Assembly (NCBI RefSeq): GCF_000316665.1
Contig: NC_019678.1
Span: 2,480,001-2,544,000 of the forward strand
Length of the DNA stretch: 64,000 nt
Reading direction: 5' to 3'
DNA from: Rivularia sp. PCC 7116
Lineage (GTDB): Bacteria; Cyanobacteriota; Cyanobacteriia; Cyanobacteriales; Nostocaceae
Part shown: positions 17,654 through 28,580 of the stretch, piece by piece
Layout: each line of letters begins with the position of its first letter
Position numbering within the stretch: the stretch's first letter is position 1
The notes under the pieces: generated by a model
Told to the model about the DNA's origin: nothing
Database searches by the model: none
The model's input: the letters and a program-made list of their open reading frames with translations, nothing else
Made by a program: the position numbers and the translations under genes

Positions 17654-20227
17654 CTACGATATTTTCAATCCTGCTTTATCAGTTGAATATTCCTCGAGTT
17701 TGATTTCACAGGGTTCTATGTTCCAAATTTCTTGACAATACTCCCAAATTGACCTGTCTGAAGAAAATTTACCCATGCGTGCGGAGTTGATTATGGACAT
17801 CTTAGTCCACTCTTCTGTATCTTGATAAGCTTGGGAAACTCGATCCTGGGTATCAATGTAGGATTGGTAATCGGCAAATAACATAAACCTGTCTTGGTTA
17901 AACAGCGAGTCCAAAAGAGGTTTGAATAAATTGCGATCCCCGTCGGAGAAGTGTCCGCAGATGATTAAGTCGATGACTTCTTTCAAATCGGGATTGGATT
18001 CGTAGTATTTTCTGGGGTTATATCCTTTGGCTTTTAAGTCGTAAACTTCTGGGGTGGTTAAGCCGCATAAGAAAAAGTTTTCAGCACCGACTTCTTCACG
18101 GATTTCAACGTTTGCACCGTCAAGAGTTCCAATTGTCAAAGAACCGTTGAGAGCAAATTTCATATTACCAGTTCCGGAAGCTTCTTTCCCTGCTGTGGAA
18201 ATTTGTTCGGAAAGTTCCGCACCTGCGTAGATAAATTGACTAGAGGATACGTTGTAATTTGGTATGAAGGCGACTTTTAAACGCCCTGCCACATCAGTGT
18301 CATTATTAACGACACTACCAACGGCATTGATTAATTTAATAATCAATTTAGCTATGAAGTAGCCCGGAGCTGCTTTACCTGCAAAAATAAATGTCCGAGG
18401 TTGGATATCAGCGCTCGGATTTTTCTTGATGCGGTTGTAGAGGGTAATGATATGAAAAGCGTTGAGTAACTGACGCTTGTATTCGTGCAGTCGTTTTACC
18501 TGTACGTCAAACAAGGAATTAGTATCTACTGTAATTCCGGTAGACTTGTTGATTAGCTTTGCTAAATCTTCTTTGTTTGCTTGTTTAATTTCGCGCCAAG
18601 TTTTTTTGAACTCTTTGTCATCCAAGAATTTTTCTAATTTTCTGAGTTCATCAAGATTTTTAATCCATCCCGTACCAATTTTGTCAGTAATTAGACGAGA
18701 TAGTCGAGGATTACCCATTAATAACCAGCGACGAGGAGTTACACCGTTTGTTTTGTTGATAAACTTCTCTGGGAATAACTCGTAAAAGTCGTGAAGCACG
18801 TCTTTTTTGAGCAATTCGGTATGCAGCGCTGCTACACCATTGATTTTATAACTACCCACGCAAGCTAAATGTGCCATGCGGACTTTCTTTTCGCCACCTT
18901 CTTCAATCAAAGATAGTCGAGAAATGCGTTCTAAATCTCCAGGAAAACGTCTTCTAACTTCACTCAAAAAGCGGAAGTTGATTTCGTAGATGATTTCTAA
19001 ATGTCTAGGCAATAATCTACCAAACAATTCCACCGGCCAGCGTTCTAAAGCTTCTGGCAACAAGGTATGGTTGGTATAAGCAAAGGTATTTTTAGTAATA
19101 TTCCATGCTTTATCCCAAGACATTTGATGCTCGTCAATTAACAGACGCATTAATTCAGCGATACCAACTGAAGGATGGGTATCATTAAGCTGAATTGCAG
19201 CTTTTTCATTCAAATTATCTAGAGTGTTAAAAATTCTGTGATGTCGGCGCAGAATATCTTGCAAAGAACAAGAAACAAAGAAATATTGCTGCTGCAAGCG
19301 TAATTCTTTACCCTGCATTGTATCGTCGTTAGGGTAGAGAACTTTTGAGATATTCTCCGAGAACATTTGACTACCTACCGCGCCGATGTAATCACCAGCA
19401 TTAAATGCCTGTAAGTCAAATTCATGAGTTGCTTCTGCTTTCCACAACCGTAGAATATTTACCGTATCGACACCGTAACCGGGCACGGGGGTATCGTAAG
19501 GAACTCCTGATATTTTTTGTTGCGGTACCCAGCGTACTTGAAAGCGTCCGCTTCTATCGTTATATACTTCAGTATGACCGCCAAATTTTACTTCTACACG
19601 ATATTCCGGAAGTGGAAGTTCCCAAGCATTACCAAAACTCAACCATTTATCAGGGTTTTCGATTTGCCAGCCGTTACGAATAACTTGCTCGAAAATCCCA
19701 AATTCGTAACGAATTCCATAACCCACCGCAGGAATTTCCAGGGTTGCTAAAGAATCCAGATAGCAAGCCGCAAGTCTTCCCAAACCGCCGTTACCTAATC
19801 CCGGCTCGTGTTCTTGCTCCAATAAATCGTCTAATTCTAAGCCCGATTCTTGAAGAACAGTTTTTATTTTTTCGTAAAGACCAAGATTAATTAAACTATT
19901 ACCCGTATAGCGTCCCATCAAAAACTCAGCCGAAAGGTAATAAACAGTTTTTACACCGTTCTCAGAATGAGTTTTGGCTGTTTGAATCCTTCTTTGCAGA
20001 ATGCGATCGCGAACGCTATGAGCAACAGCCATATAGTAATCGTGGGGAGTAGCAAAATACTCGCCCTTGCCTTGAACGTAATAGAGACTATCGGCAATGG
20101 CACGCTTGAGTGTTTCCTCACTCATACCAGTACGATCGTCTTCTACCCTAACTTTAGCCGTGCTAGGTACAGAAACATCTTCCGACGCTAACCTATTATA
20201 TTTTTGCTCGGATGAACTACTTGTCAT
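17654..20227 (-). CDS. glgP: Glycogen phosphorylase
   Basis: The 857-residue GT35 enzyme is complete. Conserved blocks are YYLSAEFLMGR, GNGGLGRLAACYLDSLATL, ALNDTHP-like IQLNDTHPSVGIAELMR, NKTNGVTPRRWL, VKRLHEYKRQLLN and FAGKAAPGY. The PLP-lysine segment is EASGTGNMKFALNGSLTIG. It releases glucose-1-phosphate from glycogen, supplying the neighbouring lower-glycolysis and phosphoketolase enzymes. The N-terminal 35 residues are Ser-rich and poorly conserved. An intergenic spacer of 245 bp with repeats separates it from xfp upstream, so common transcription is possible but not shown. Confidence 0.97.
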   Translation of the reverse strand: MTSSSSEQKYNRLASEDVSVPSTAKVRVEDDRTGMSEETLKRAIADSLYYVQGKGEYFATPHDYYMAVAHSVRDRILQRRIQTAKTHSENGVKTVYYLSAEFLMGRYTGNSLINLGLYEKIKTVLQESGLELDDLLEQEHEPGLGNGGLGRLAACYLDSLATLEIPAVGYGIRYEFGIFEQVIRNGWQIENPDKWLSFGNAWELPLPEYRVEVKFGGHTEVYNDRSGRFQVRWVPQQKISGVPYDTPVPGYGVDTVNILRLWKAEATHEFDLQAFNAGDYIGAVGSQMFSENISKVLYPNDDTMQGKELRLQQQYFFVSCSLQDILRRHHRIFNTLDNLNEKAAIQLNDTHPSVGIAELMRLLIDEHQMSWDKAWNITKNTFAYTNHTLLPEALERWPVELFGRLLPRHLEIIYEINFRFLSEVRRRFPGDLERISRLSLIEEGGEKKVRMAHLACVGSYKINGVAALHTELLKKDVLHDFYELFPEKFINKTNGVTPRRWLLMGNPRLSRLITDKIGTGWIKNLDELRKLEKFLDDKEFKKTWREIKQANKEDLAKLINKSTGITVDTNSLFDVQVKRLHEYKRQLLNAFHIITLYNRIKKNPSADIQPRTFIFAGKAAPGYFIAKLIIKLINAVGSVVNNDTDVAGRLKVAFIPNYNVSSSQFIYAGAELSEQISTAGKEASGTGNMKFALNGSLTIGTLDGANVEIREEVGAENFFLCGLTTPEVYDLKAKGYNPRKYYESNPDLKEVIDLIICGHFSDGDRNLFKPLLDSLFNQDRFMLFADYQSYIDTQDRVSQAYQDTEEWTKMSIINSARMGKFSSDRSIWEYCQEIWNIEPCEIKLEEYSTDKAGLKIS

Positions 20228-20344
20228 TATGGTGATGTTGGTAAGATATTAAAATTACAATTACGTCTATTACCTCTATAGCTTTATAACATTGTCTTCG
20301 TTTTGCTTGCGTTTCTTATTAAGAATTAAGAAATAATCAGTAAT

Positions 20345-20466
20345 TGGGGATTGGGCATGGAGAGAGGGGGAAGAGGGGGAAGACGGGAGAAAAGGAGAAA
20401 TAATTACTAACTCGCTACTCTAACTATTTCCAATTACCTATTATCAATGCCCCATGCCCTATTTCC
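20345..20466. repeat. G-rich and GCCCCAT tandem repeats
   Basis: 'gagagggggaagaggggg' units are followed by ACTCGCTACTC and CAATGCCCCATGCCC motifs. They fill most of the spacer between xfp and glgP. Confidence 0.7.
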
Positions 20467-20472
20467 AAAATC

Positions 20473-22851
20473 TTAATATTCCCACTTCCAATCGCGAATT
20501 TCGGGCATATCTTCGCCGTGTTCGCGGACGTATTGCTTGTGTTCGATTAGTTTTTCGTGCAACATTTGCTTGACGTGAGCCGCCTTATATCCTAGATGAG
20601 GAACTCTGTCAATGGCATCATCTGCTAAGTTAAAGCGGTCTAAATCATTCATGACCACCATATCAAAAGGTGTGGTTGTAGTTCCTTCTTCTTTGTAACC
20701 TCGGACGTGGAGGTTTTTGTGATTTGTGCGACGATACGTTAAACGGTGAATCAACCAGGGATAACCATGAAAGGCAAAAATTATTGGTTTGTCGGTGGTG
20801 AAGATGCTGTCGAAGTCTTTATCGCTTAAACCGTGGGGATGCTCGTTTTCTGGCTGTAAGGTCATTAAGTCTACTACGTTGACTACCCTGATTTTTAGTT
20901 CTGGAAAATGATCCCGCAATATATCTACCGCCGCTAAGGTTTCTAAGGTGGGAATGTCTCCAGCGCAAGCCATTACTACATCTGGTTCGTGTCCTTGGTC
21001 GTTAGAAGCCCAACCCCAAATACCAACACCTGTAGTGCAATGCTTGATTGCTTCATCCATATTTAGATACTGCAACGCCGGTTGTTTGCCCGCTACGATT
21101 ACGTTAACGTAATGACGACTTCTCAAGCAATGGTCTGTTACGGATAGCAAACAATTGGCATCGGGTGGTAAATATACTCTCACCACTTCGGCTTTTTTAT
21201 TCACAACGTGGTCGATGAAGCCGGGATCTTGATGGCTAAAGCCGTTGTGGTCTTGTCGCCATACGTGAGATGTTAATAAATAAGTTAAGGAAGGAATTGG
21301 TCTGCGCCAGGAAATATCACGAGTTGTTTTCAACCATTTTGCGTGCTGGTTGAACATGGAGTCGATAATATGAATAAATGCTTCGTAGCAGGAAAATAAT
21401 CCGTGACGACCTGTAAGCAAGTATCCTTCTAACCAGCCCTGACAGGTATGTTCGCTGAGTATTTCCATCACCCGACCATCTGCGGCTAGGTTATCGTCGT
21501 ATTCTAAAGTTTCTGCAACCCAAGTTCTAGAAGTAATATCTAATACGTCAGCAAGTCGGTTGGATGCTGTTTCATCTGGCCCAAATAAACGGAAGTTTTT
21601 GGTGTCGAGATTAAGTTTCATCACATCTCGCAGCAATTTACCCATAACGCGGGTTGCTTCGGCGATGGTATTTCCCGGTTCCACTTCTACGGCATAGTTA
21701 CGAAAGTCGGGCATTTTCAATTCTCGCAGCAAAATACCGCCGTTAGCATGGGGATTGTCGCCCATGCGCCGATTCCCTTGAGGTGCAAGTTCGGCTAATT
21801 CGGCAATCAATTGACCATTTTCATCAAATAATTCTTCTGGCTTATAGCTCTTCATCCACTCTTCTAGCAACTTCACGTGAGCGGGTTCTGCTGTCATATT
21901 TGATAGCGGTACTTGGTGCGATCGCCAGTAATCTTCAGTCTTTTTCCCATCAACTTCTTTTGGTCCAGTCCAGCCTTTAGGACTCCTAAGAATAATCATC
22001 GGCCATTGCGGACGCTGCTTAAAGCCATTTTGACGCGCATCTTCTTGAATTTCGCGGATTTCATGCAAAGCTGTATCCAAGGTTGCTGCCATTAATTGAT
22101 GCATGGCTTCTGGTTCGGAACCTTCTACAAAATAAGGTTTGTAACCGTAACCTTCAAATAATTTTTGCAGTTCCTCATGACTCATCCGAGCTAATAGGGT
22201 GGGGTTGGCAATTTTATAACCGTTGAGGTGTAAAATCGGCAGCACTGCACCATCATGAATGGGATTGAGAAACTTGTTAGAATGCCAGCTTGCTGCTAAA
22301 GAACCGGTTTCTGCCTCACCATCACCAACAACGCAAGCCACAATCAAATCGGGATTATCAAAAGCCGCACCGTAAGCGTGAGAAACAGAATAACCGAGTT
22401 CGCCACCTTCATGGATGGAACCGGGAGTTTCCGGCGCTACGTGAGAGGGAATGCCACCAGGGAAAGAAAACTGTTTGAATAGTTTTTGCATTCCCTCGCT
22501 ATCTTGAGAAATATTCGGATAATATTCGCTGTAAGTTCCTTCAAGATAGGTATTAGCAACCAAACCAGGGCCACCATGTCCGGGACCTGCGATATAAATC
22601 ATACTTAAATCATCTCTTTTAATTACTCGATTGAGATGAACGTAAATAAAATTCAAACCAGGAGTAGTTCCCCAATGCCCTAAAAGTCTGGGCTTAACGT
22701 GTTCTAATTTCAGTGGTTGTTTGAGTAAAGCATTATCTAATAAATATATTTGTCCCACCGAAAGATAATTCGCCGCATTCCAATAGGCGTTAATCTTTCG
22801 TAATTCGTCATCCTGCAATGGTTTGGTGTTAGGAAGAGTAGAAACAGTCAT
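20473..22851 (-). CDS. xfp: Xylulose-5-phosphate/fructose-6-phosphate phosphoketolase
   Basis: The protein has 792 residues from ATG 22851, which has a strong AAGGAG six bases upstream. The longer frame to 22896 lacks this. Family blocks seen are [29 protein letters not shown], the TPP-binding [13 protein letters not shown], and the catalytic His segment [17 protein letters not shown]. It cleaves xylulose-5-P (and usually fructose-6-P) with phosphate to acetyl-phosphate plus GAP or erythrose-4-P. With transaldolase and Gap1 nearby this provides a glycolysis bypass. Acetate kinase and phosphotransacetylase are not in the window. Confidence 0.96.
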   Translation of the reverse strand: MTVSTLPNTKPLQDDELRKINAYWNAANYLSVGQIYLLDNALLKQPLKLEHVKPRLLGHWGTTPGLNFIYVHLNRVIKRDDLSMIYIAGPGHGGPGLVANTYLEGTYSEYYPNISQDSEGMQKLFKQFSFPGGIPSHVAPETPGSIHEGGELGYSVSHAYGAAFDNPDLIVACVVGDGEAETGSLAASWHSNKFLNPIHDGAVLPILHLNGYKIANPTLLARMSHEELQKLFEGYGYKPYFVEGSEPEAMHQLMAATLDTALHEIREIQEDARQNGFKQRPQWPMIILRSPKGWTGPKEVDGKKTEDYWRSHQVPLSNMTAEPAHVKLLEEWMKSYKPEELFDENGQLIAELAELAPQGNRRMGDNPHANGGILLRELKMPDFRNYAVEVEPGNTIAEATRVMGKLLRDVMKLNLDTKNFRLFGPDETASNRLADVLDITSRTWVAETLEYDDNLAADGRVMEILSEHTCQGWLEGYLLTGRHGLFSCYEAFIHIIDSMFNQHAKWLKTTRDISWRRPIPSLTYLLTSHVWRQDHNGFSHQDPGFIDHVVNKKAEVVRVYLPPDANCLLSVTDHCLRSRHYVNVIVAGKQPALQYLNMDEAIKHCTTGVGIWGWASNDQGHEPDVVMACAGDIPTLETLAAVDILRDHFPELKIRVVNVVDLMTLQPENEHPHGLSDKDFDSIFTTDKPIIFAFHGYPWLIHRLTYRRTNHKNLHVRGYKEEGTTTTPFDMVVMNDLDRFNLADDAIDRVPHLGYKAAHVKQMLHEKLIEHKQYVREHGEDMPEIRDWKWEY

Positions 22852-23496
22852 AGGGAACTCCTTAACATCGATAATTTTGTTTTTATAATTACACACACTT
22901 CTAAAAATATTAAAGAATCTCTATCTTATGAACTATAAAATTCAGAAACATTACTTAAATATTTAAATCATTAATTGAAATAATCAATAGCTCAAATGTA
23001 TATTAATAATTACTTATTCTGCAATTTAATAGCTAAATATGATATTTTAGAGAACTGTTGCAAAAAAAATCTATCTACTTACAAAATATAAAAAATTCAG
23101 TGCAGTTTTTTTGAGCTACTAATCTTTTTGGGAGTTTAACACAACATCTATTGGCTTATTCAAATTTAACCGCAATTTAACCAAAAGCGAGACTTCTAGA
23201 TTAATTTTGAATAATAAAAAACAATGATAGCAATGTTAATTACTTAGAAAAACTACTTCTCTAGATAGAAGATAATTATTTATTTTATTTTATTAATAGC
23301 CTATCCAAAAATTATCGATTTAAGATAAAAAAAGGAGAAGAATATTAAAGCAATAAATAAATTGATTTAATATTTCAATGATTGAGATTAATTATGATAG
23401 AGATTTTAAAGTTAAACTCTAATAATCGTTTATATTCGTGAGGTCAGTCTATACTTACAAGAGTATTTCGCAGTTAGACAAATAAAATCTGCAAAA
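22852..23496. other. A+T-rich leader/intergenic region upstream of xfp
   Basis: The 645-bp region has no protein-like frame on either strand and no tandem heptamers, unlike most gaps here. It contains long A/T runs. It probably carries the xfp promoter and possibly a long 5' untranslated leader. No recognisable riboswitch or operator was found by eye. Confidence 0.45.
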
Positions 23497-24072
23497 TTAA
23501 TTGATTTCCAACAAACCAATTGGTGGGGTAATTTCGATTCTGCCGGATTCCAAATCAACTACAGGAACAATTTCTTTGACAAAAGGAATTAAAACATTCT
23601 TATGCTTTTGGGTTTTAGAATTTTTTCCCTCTTGTCTTTCTTCTAACCCTTCTCTCTTCAAACGAACCTCTAGCAGATCGTTGCCAGCATTAATCAAATC
23701 GACTACAGTACCAATCAGTTCTCCATCATCTTGCATAAAGACAGATACACCCAGTAAATCCATTAAATGATATTCATCTTCACCCAACTCAGGGCGATCG
23801 CTTTCAGGTACAACTAACTTACAACCCCGTAAATCTTCAGCTTCGTCGCGGTAATTTACACCAGCGAGTTGAATCACATAAAGATTTTTGCCTTCAAGAA
23901 AACGTCCTTTGACTAGCTCCACCTCTTGCAGTTCCGTTGCATTTTCACGCAACAGCCAACGCTTACCAGGCTTTTCAAAGCGTTCGGGAAAATCCGTATC
24001 CGAATAAACCCGCAATTCACCCTTCATGCCTTGAGGCGCAACAATTTTACCAATTTCCAACCAACCATCCAT
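23497..24072 (-). CDS. rimM: Ribosome maturation factor RimM
   Basis: The 191-residue protein has the two-domain RimM structure. The N-terminal beta barrel opens with [21 protein letters not shown] and has the LRGCKLVVP stretch. The C-terminal PRC-barrel starts at [15 protein letters not shown] and has [22 protein letters not shown] and ITPPIGLLE. It assists 30S subunit assembly by binding S19 and helping processing of 16S rRNA. A charged linker (about residues 141-158, [16 protein letters not shown]) is inserted between barrel strands and is absent from short bacterial RimM. No rpsP/trmD/rplS neighbours are present, so it is a single gene here. Confidence 0.93.
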   Translation of the reverse strand: MDGWLEIGKIVAPQGMKGELRVYSDTDFPERFEKPGKRWLLRENATELQEVELVKGRFLEGKNLYVIQLAGVNYRDEAEDLRGCKLVVPESDRPELGEDEYHLMDLLGVSVFMQDDGELIGTVVDLINAGNDLLEVRLKREGLEERQEGKNSKTQKHKNVLIPFVKEIVPVVDLESGRIEITPPIGLLEIN

Positions 24073-24110
24073 TTTCAGTTATCACTTATCAGCGAACAGT
24101 TACCAATTAA

Positions 24111-24216
24111 TAGGTTAAAGGTTAAAGGTCAAAGGTCAAAGTAAAATTTTCTGCTCCTAATTCCTAATTCTTAACTCCTAACTCCTTTTTTTACCCCTCT
24201 AACCCCCTCTACCCCC
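24111..24216. repeat. Tandem heptamers upstream of rimM
   Basis: AGGTTAA/AGGTCAA units, then CCTAATT/ACTCCTA units, then CCCCTCT units. This compound repeat separates rimM and the transaminase gene. Confidence 0.8.
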
Positions 24217-24259
24217 TCTCATTCAATAGCTAATCTTCTACCATGAAGGAAGTAACTCC

Positions 24260-25543
24260 TTAAGCAGCTACAGTAGCGTTGCGATAAACTTCTTCAGCAA
24301 CTTTGGCAAAACGCTGCATTCCAGTTTTTATTTCTTCATCGCTACCGGTGAGCGAGACGCGGAAACATTGATTTTTGTGCTGCCATTCTTCTCGCAATCC
24401 GGGGAAAAAGGAGTTTCCGGGGACAACTATTAAACCTACCTTTTTAAGTTGCTGATAAAATTCCCAGTCGCTTATAGGTAAATCTTGCAGCCATATCCAA
24501 GCAAAAATAGCTCCTTCACCAAGATGGAGAAACCAAGGTAAATCATTTGGCATTGCTGATTCTAAAGTAGTTTCTAGAACAGTAAATTTGTTTTTATAAA
24601 AAGGACGAATTACGTTTTCGCTGATATGTGCTAATTTACCAGAATCTATGGCACGAGCGGCTATAGCTTGTCCGTATCTGGATGAGTGCAAGCTAACATT
24701 TGCTTGGAAGCACTCTAAAGCGTCAATTAGTTTTTCGCTACCAATGGCAATACCAACTCTTTCCCCAGGTAATCCCGCTTTTGATAAACTCATGCAGTGC
24801 AATATATTCTCACCGAAAGTTGGTGTCATATTGGTATAGTTCAAAGCAGGGAAAGGAGGCGCATATGCCGAGTCAATTAAGACTGGAACATCTGATTGTG
24901 CAGCAATTGAAGCAATTTTATTCACTTCTTCTTCGGTGACAACATTACCTGTAGGATTGCAGGGACGAGAGAATAAAACGCAACCTGTTTTTTCGGTAAT
25001 CGATAATTTGCTGAAGTCAGGACGATATTTAAATCTATGGGCAGTCGTATCAATGTCTAAAGTTGGTTTATAAGCAAATAACGCCTCGGGAGCTAAACTA
25101 ACTCCACCGTAGCCAGTATAATCAGGACTTAGAGGAAAAACAATTTGCTTCAGTTCGCCGCTAGTGGTATAGCCGCCAAAAACATTTGCAGCGTAGAAAT
25201 AAAGTGTTTGACTGCCAGGAGTAATTAAAATATTGCGTTCGTTAAGCTCTAAACCGTAGCGTTTATTAAAGTCTTTCGTAACAGCTTCAATCAACGGCGA
25301 GTAACCTTTAGAATAACCATAGCGGCAAACAACTTCACCATATTCCGGACTAGCTAAAAGCTCCGCAGTACAATCGCGCCATAATTGTTCAACCTCAGGT
25401 AGAATCAACGGATTACCCGCACTCAAATTCATCAACTCCTGCCCTTTACCAGCGCGTAAAGTTTCATTAATATCCTTCATAATCGCTCTCACGCCGGTAA
25501 GTTTAGACATTTGAGCGCCAAATTTAGTTAGGGCAGGGTTCAT
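24260..25543 (-). CDS. avtA: Valine-pyruvate transaminase (PLP fold type I)
   Basis: The protein has 427 residues from ATG 25543; an ATG two codons upstream (25549) is equally readable. It matches AvtA. Features in order are MNPALTKFGAQMSKLTGVRAI, NLSAGNPLILPEV, LITPGSQTLYFYA, SRPCNPTGNVV, DSAYAPPFPAL and the PLP-lysine segment CMSLSKAGLPGERVG. The C-terminal substrate Arg lies in CFRVSLTGSDEE. It transfers the amino group between alanine/valine and 2-ketoisovalerate/pyruvate. Neighbours give no operon context. Confidence 0.9.
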   Translation of the reverse strand: MNPALTKFGAQMSKLTGVRAIMKDINETLRAGKGQELMNLSAGNPLILPEVEQLWRDCTAELLASPEYGEVVCRYGYSKGYSPLIEAVTKDFNKRYGLELNERNILITPGSQTLYFYAANVFGGYTTSGELKQIVFPLSPDYTGYGGVSLAPEALFAYKPTLDIDTTAHRFKYRPDFSKLSITEKTGCVLFSRPCNPTGNVVTEEEVNKIASIAAQSDVPVLIDSAYAPPFPALNYTNMTPTFGENILHCMSLSKAGLPGERVGIAIGSEKLIDALECFQANVSLHSSRYGQAIAARAIDSGKLAHISENVIRPFYKNKFTVLETTLESAMPNDLPWFLHLGEGAIFAWIWLQDLPISDWEFYQQLKKVGLIVVPGNSFFPGLREEWQHKNQCFRVSLTGSDEEIKTGMQRFAKVAEEVYRNATVAA

Positions 25544-25587
25544 AAGCATTCAATAATAAATACAGATATTTTAACTATATATAATAT

Positions 25588-25727
25588 TCGATGGGCATGG
25601 GGAATTGGTAATTGGTAATAGGGCATGGGGCATTAAGGATTGGTAATTGGTAATGAGTAATTGGAAAAATTATTTATTCTTCCCCTCTCCCCCTCTCCCC
25701 CTCTCTCCAATGCCCTATGCCCAATTC
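25588..25727. repeat. Compound tandem repeat region
   Basis: GGGCATG, GGTAATT and CCCCTCT units in succession occupy the divergent gap between avtA and the alcohol dehydrogenase gene. Confidence 0.8.
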
Positions 25728-25786
25728 CTCACAGGGCTATAAACTCGAATAAAGAAGATTGACCAAAATTTACAAGAGGGTGACAA

Positions 25787-26899
25787 GTGGAAGTTAAAGC
25801 GGCAGTGGCTTATGAAGCAGGTAAGCCATTAAGTATTGAAACAGTTCAGCTAGAGGGACCAAAAGCTGGCGAAGTATTGATAGAAGTTAAAGCCAGTGGG
25901 ATTTGTCATACGGATGCCTATACGCTTTCCGGTAAAGATCCTGAAGGTTTGTTTCCGGCTATTTTGGGGCATGAAGGCGCGGGGGTTGTTGTAGATGTGG
26001 GAGCAGGTGTTACCAGCCTTAAAAAAGGGGACCATGTGATTCCTCTTTATACTCCCGAATGCCGTCAATGCGAATATTGTTTGAGCTTGAAAACTAACCT
26101 TTGTCAAGCTATTCGCAGTACCCAAGGTAAAGGCTTGATGCCCGACGGTAGCAGTCGTTTTTCTATGGGTGATAAGCAACTTTATCACTATATGGGTACG
26201 TCAACTTTTTCCAACTACACGGTGTTACCAGAAATTGCTGTTGCCAAAATTCGTGAAGATGCTCCTTTTGAAAAAGTCTGTTATATCGGTTGCGGCGTAA
26301 CTACGGGTATTGGCGCTGTTATTTACACCGCCAAAGTCGAACCAGGTTCAAAAGTTATAGTTTTCGGTTTGGGTGGTATTGGCTTAAACGTCATTCAAGG
26401 AGCGAGAATGGTAGGTGCCGATATGATTATCGGCGTAGATCTCAATCCTGCAAAACGCGAATTAGCAGAAAAATTCGGGATGACGCACTTTGTTAATCCC
26501 AAGGAAGTTGAAGGGGATTTAGTTCCTTATTTAGTTGATTTAACTAAAGGTGGAGCCGACTATACTTTTGAATGTATTGGTAACGTAAAAGTAATGCGTC
26601 AAGCCTTAGAATGCTGTCATAAAGGTTGGGGAGAAAGTATTATTATTGGCGTTGCTGGTGCCGGAGAAGAAATCAGTACTCGTCCGTTTCAATTAGTAAC
26701 CGGAAGAGTTTGGAAAGGTTCGGCTTTTGGTGGCGCTAGAGGAAGAACTGACGTTCCGAAAATTGTTGATTGGTATATGGAAGGAAAGATAAATATCGAC
26801 GATTTAATTACTCATGTAATGCCAGTAGAAAAGATTAACGAAGGTTTTGAATTGATGCATAAAGGTGAATCAATTCGCAGTGTAGTTACATTCGATTAA
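25787..26899 (+). CDS. frmA: S-(hydroxymethyl)glutathione dehydrogenase / class III alcohol dehydrogenase
   Basis: The protein has 370 residues from a GTG start with a GAGGGTG box just upstream. Catalytic zinc ligands Cys40 and His62 (GHEGAG) are visible. Cys92, Cys95, Cys98 and Cys106 form the structural zinc site. The Rossmann motif is [14 protein letters not shown]. The class III hallmark [14 protein letters not shown] is present. The enzyme oxidises the spontaneous formaldehyde-glutathione adduct with NAD and can act on nitrosoglutathione. It is cytosolic. No S-formylglutathione hydrolase lies next to it. A palindrome (26926-26948) follows the gene. Confidence 0.95.
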   Translation: MEVKAAVAYEAGKPLSIETVQLEGPKAGEVLIEVKASGICHTDAYTLSGKDPEGLFPAILGHEGAGVVVDVGAGVTSLKKGDHVIPLYTPECRQCEYCLSLKTNLCQAIRSTQGKGLMPDGSSRFSMGDKQLYHYMGTSTFSNYTVLPEIAVAKIREDAPFEKVCYIGCGVTTGIGAVIYTAKVEPGSKVIVFGLGGIGLNVIQGARMVGADMIIGVDLNPAKRELAEKFGMTHFVNPKEVEGDLVPYLVDLTKGGADYTFECIGNVKVMRQALECCHKGWGESIIIGVAGAGEEISTRPFQLVTGRVWKGSAFGGARGRTDVPKIVDWYMEGKINIDDLITHVMPVEKINEGFELMHKGESIRSVVTFD

Positions 26900-26925
26900 T
26901 TAAAAGTAAAACTGTCACTAATGTA

Positions 26926-26948
26926 GAGACGTAGAAATGCTACGTCTC
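26926..26948. terminator. GAGACGTAG hairpin after frmA
   Basis: A perfect 9-bp stem GAGACGTAG-AAATG-CTACGTCTC lies 27 bp past the stop. It belongs to a dispersed hairpin family; a relative is at 29734-29766. Without a clear T-run it may be a repeat that works as a 3'-end stabiliser. Confidence 0.55.
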
Positions 26949-27037
26949 CAGTATTATAATTATCATTTGCATGATAGTTATCATAATTTTTTTTATTACT
27001 ACTCAGAAAATTGTTAATTTTATAAAGCTTAAATTAA

Positions 27038-27598
27038 ATGTTATCTCAATTCCCGGAACTAGAAACAGAAAACTTATTATTAAGACAAGTAAACCAGTCT
27101 GACGCAAAAGCAATATTTAAACATTTTTCAGACAAAGAAGTTTTGAGATATCACGATTTAGAAGCCTTTACAAATATCGAACAAGCAAAGAATATAATCG
27201 CTAGCTTTTACCATAAATTTCACAGTCAACAGATGATTCGCTGGGGAATTGCGAAAAAAGAAGACAATGTTATTATCGGAACTTGTGGTTTTCATAATTG
27301 GGTGCAAAAAAGCTTTCAAGCGGAAATTGGATACGAACTTTCTCAAGCTTATTGGCGAAAGGGAATTATGACAGAAGCGTTGACTGCTATGATAAAATTC
27401 GGATTTAAAAAGATGGAATTGAATCGTATTACAGCAACGGTAATGTTAGAAAATATTGCTTCTATGAAACTGTTAGAAAATAATGGTTTTGTAGAAGAAG
27501 GTGTTTTAAGAGAACATGGTTTTTGGAAAGGTGGATTTCACGATTTAAAGATTTTTGCTTTGTTGAAGAAAGAAGCATTGCAATATCTTAAAGAATAA
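27038..27598 (+). CDS. GNAT N-acetyltransferase, RimJ/RimL-like
   Basis: The 186-residue single GNAT domain is of the RimJ/RimL/SpeG type. It starts FPELETENLLLRQVNQSDA. The conserved middle is IIGTCGFHNW, then EIGYELSQAYWRKGIMTEAL, which is the acetyl-CoA pyrophosphate loop (Q/R-x-x-G-x-G/A equivalent). The C-terminal NITSMKLLENNGF-like stretch reads NIASMKLLENNGFVEEG. It acetylates an amine using acetyl-CoA; the substrate is unknown. It is convergent with the next GNAT gene, with only 27 bp between the stops. Confidence 0.9.
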   Translation: MLSQFPELETENLLLRQVNQSDAKAIFKHFSDKEVLRYHDLEAFTNIEQAKNIIASFYHKFHSQQMIRWGIAKKEDNVIIGTCGFHNWVQKSFQAEIGYELSQAYWRKGIMTEALTAMIKFGFKKMELNRITATVMLENIASMKLLENNGFVEEGVLREHGFWKGGFHDLKIFALLKKEALQYLKE

Positions 27599-27625
27599 AT
27601 GAAAAATAAACACACATGAGTACAG

Positions 27626-28408
27626 TCAACTAACTGAAAATTCATACTCTGATAAAAATTGCTTAAAACCAAGACTTTTCGCTAAAGCAATTGATGCAAT
27701 ATTTTTATCCCAGGAACTCCACTCTATAATATAATCTCGCTGCAATGCCCATTCACAAATCTTTGAAACAACTGCTTTTCCAATATTTCTGCGACGATAT
27801 TCGGGATTAACTAATACTCCCCCAGCAGCGACTTTAAACTCTGAGGATTCAAACAGAAAATGGCTTGCTATTCCGACAATTTTTTGGTCTAGCATATAAC
27901 CATAAACGACTGGATGGTCAATTTCTGAAAACCAACGCATTTTTTCTTCTACTGTTTCATGAAGACTTGCCACCATTGCAACATGCTCGGGATTTTCTTT
28001 TGATAATTGGATTACGTTTGAATCGGGGAATACTTGAAAATCTTTAGGGTTTAGATAAAAATAAGGTTCTTCATAACCATTTTGCTTGACATTCTCAAAT
28101 TGTAAAAAATCTTCTGGTGACAGTTTTTTACTACAATCTACTTGTTCTAATATCTTCTTAACTGCCTCGGATTCTTGCGGATTTTTACGAATAATTGAAC
28201 AATCATCCATTTGAGCCAAGGAGATAATATCGGCTTCTTCGAGGGATGAAGGTTCCATAAAATCTTCATAAGCCTTCGGTTTTGCTGAAAGAATAACGCT
28301 ACCAGAATTTTTTAAATTATCAATATCACATCCTAAACGAATTGCCGTGTAATGTTGAATTTCATCGAGTCGAGGATGTGGGAATATATTTAAGTTTTGT
28401 GCAGCCAT
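27626..28408 (-). CDS. GNAT-family acetyltransferase with unrecognised N-terminal region
   Basis: The 260-residue protein has a GNAT domain confined to the C-terminal half (about 130-260). The motif A equivalent is GGVLVNPEYRRRNIGKAVVSKICEWAL and the final strand-helix is NIASIALAKSLGFKQF. The first 125 residues carry no domain I recognise. They look like a degenerate GNAT fold, so a tandem-GNAT architecture is possible. Substrate unknown. It sits tail-to-tail with another GNAT gene, but the two are only distantly alike and so are not a recent duplication. Confidence 0.85.
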   Translation of the reverse strand: MAAQNLNIFPHPRLDEIQHYTAIRLGCDIDNLKNSGSVILSAKPKAYEDFMEPSSLEEADIISLAQMDDCSIIRKNPQESEAVKKILEQVDCSKKLSPEDFLQFENVKQNGYEEPYFYLNPKDFQVFPDSNVIQLSKENPEHVAMVASLHETVEEKMRWFSEIDHPVVYGYMLDQKIVGIASHFLFESSEFKVAAGGVLVNPEYRRRNIGKAVVSKICEWALQRDYIIEWSSWDKNIASIALAKSLGFKQFLSEYEFSVS

Positions 28409-28580
28409 AAATTTATAGCCAATTCACCAACTCACTTTAATACAGTCGCAACTTGTTCAATTTCATTATCCCGGTTAAATATTAAGATTTATTAAATATA
28501 TTCAGGTTTTATAATTCAGAAAGAATAATGTGTGCTTTAACATTCATAATCAACTAACTCGTATAAACCTCGTATAAATT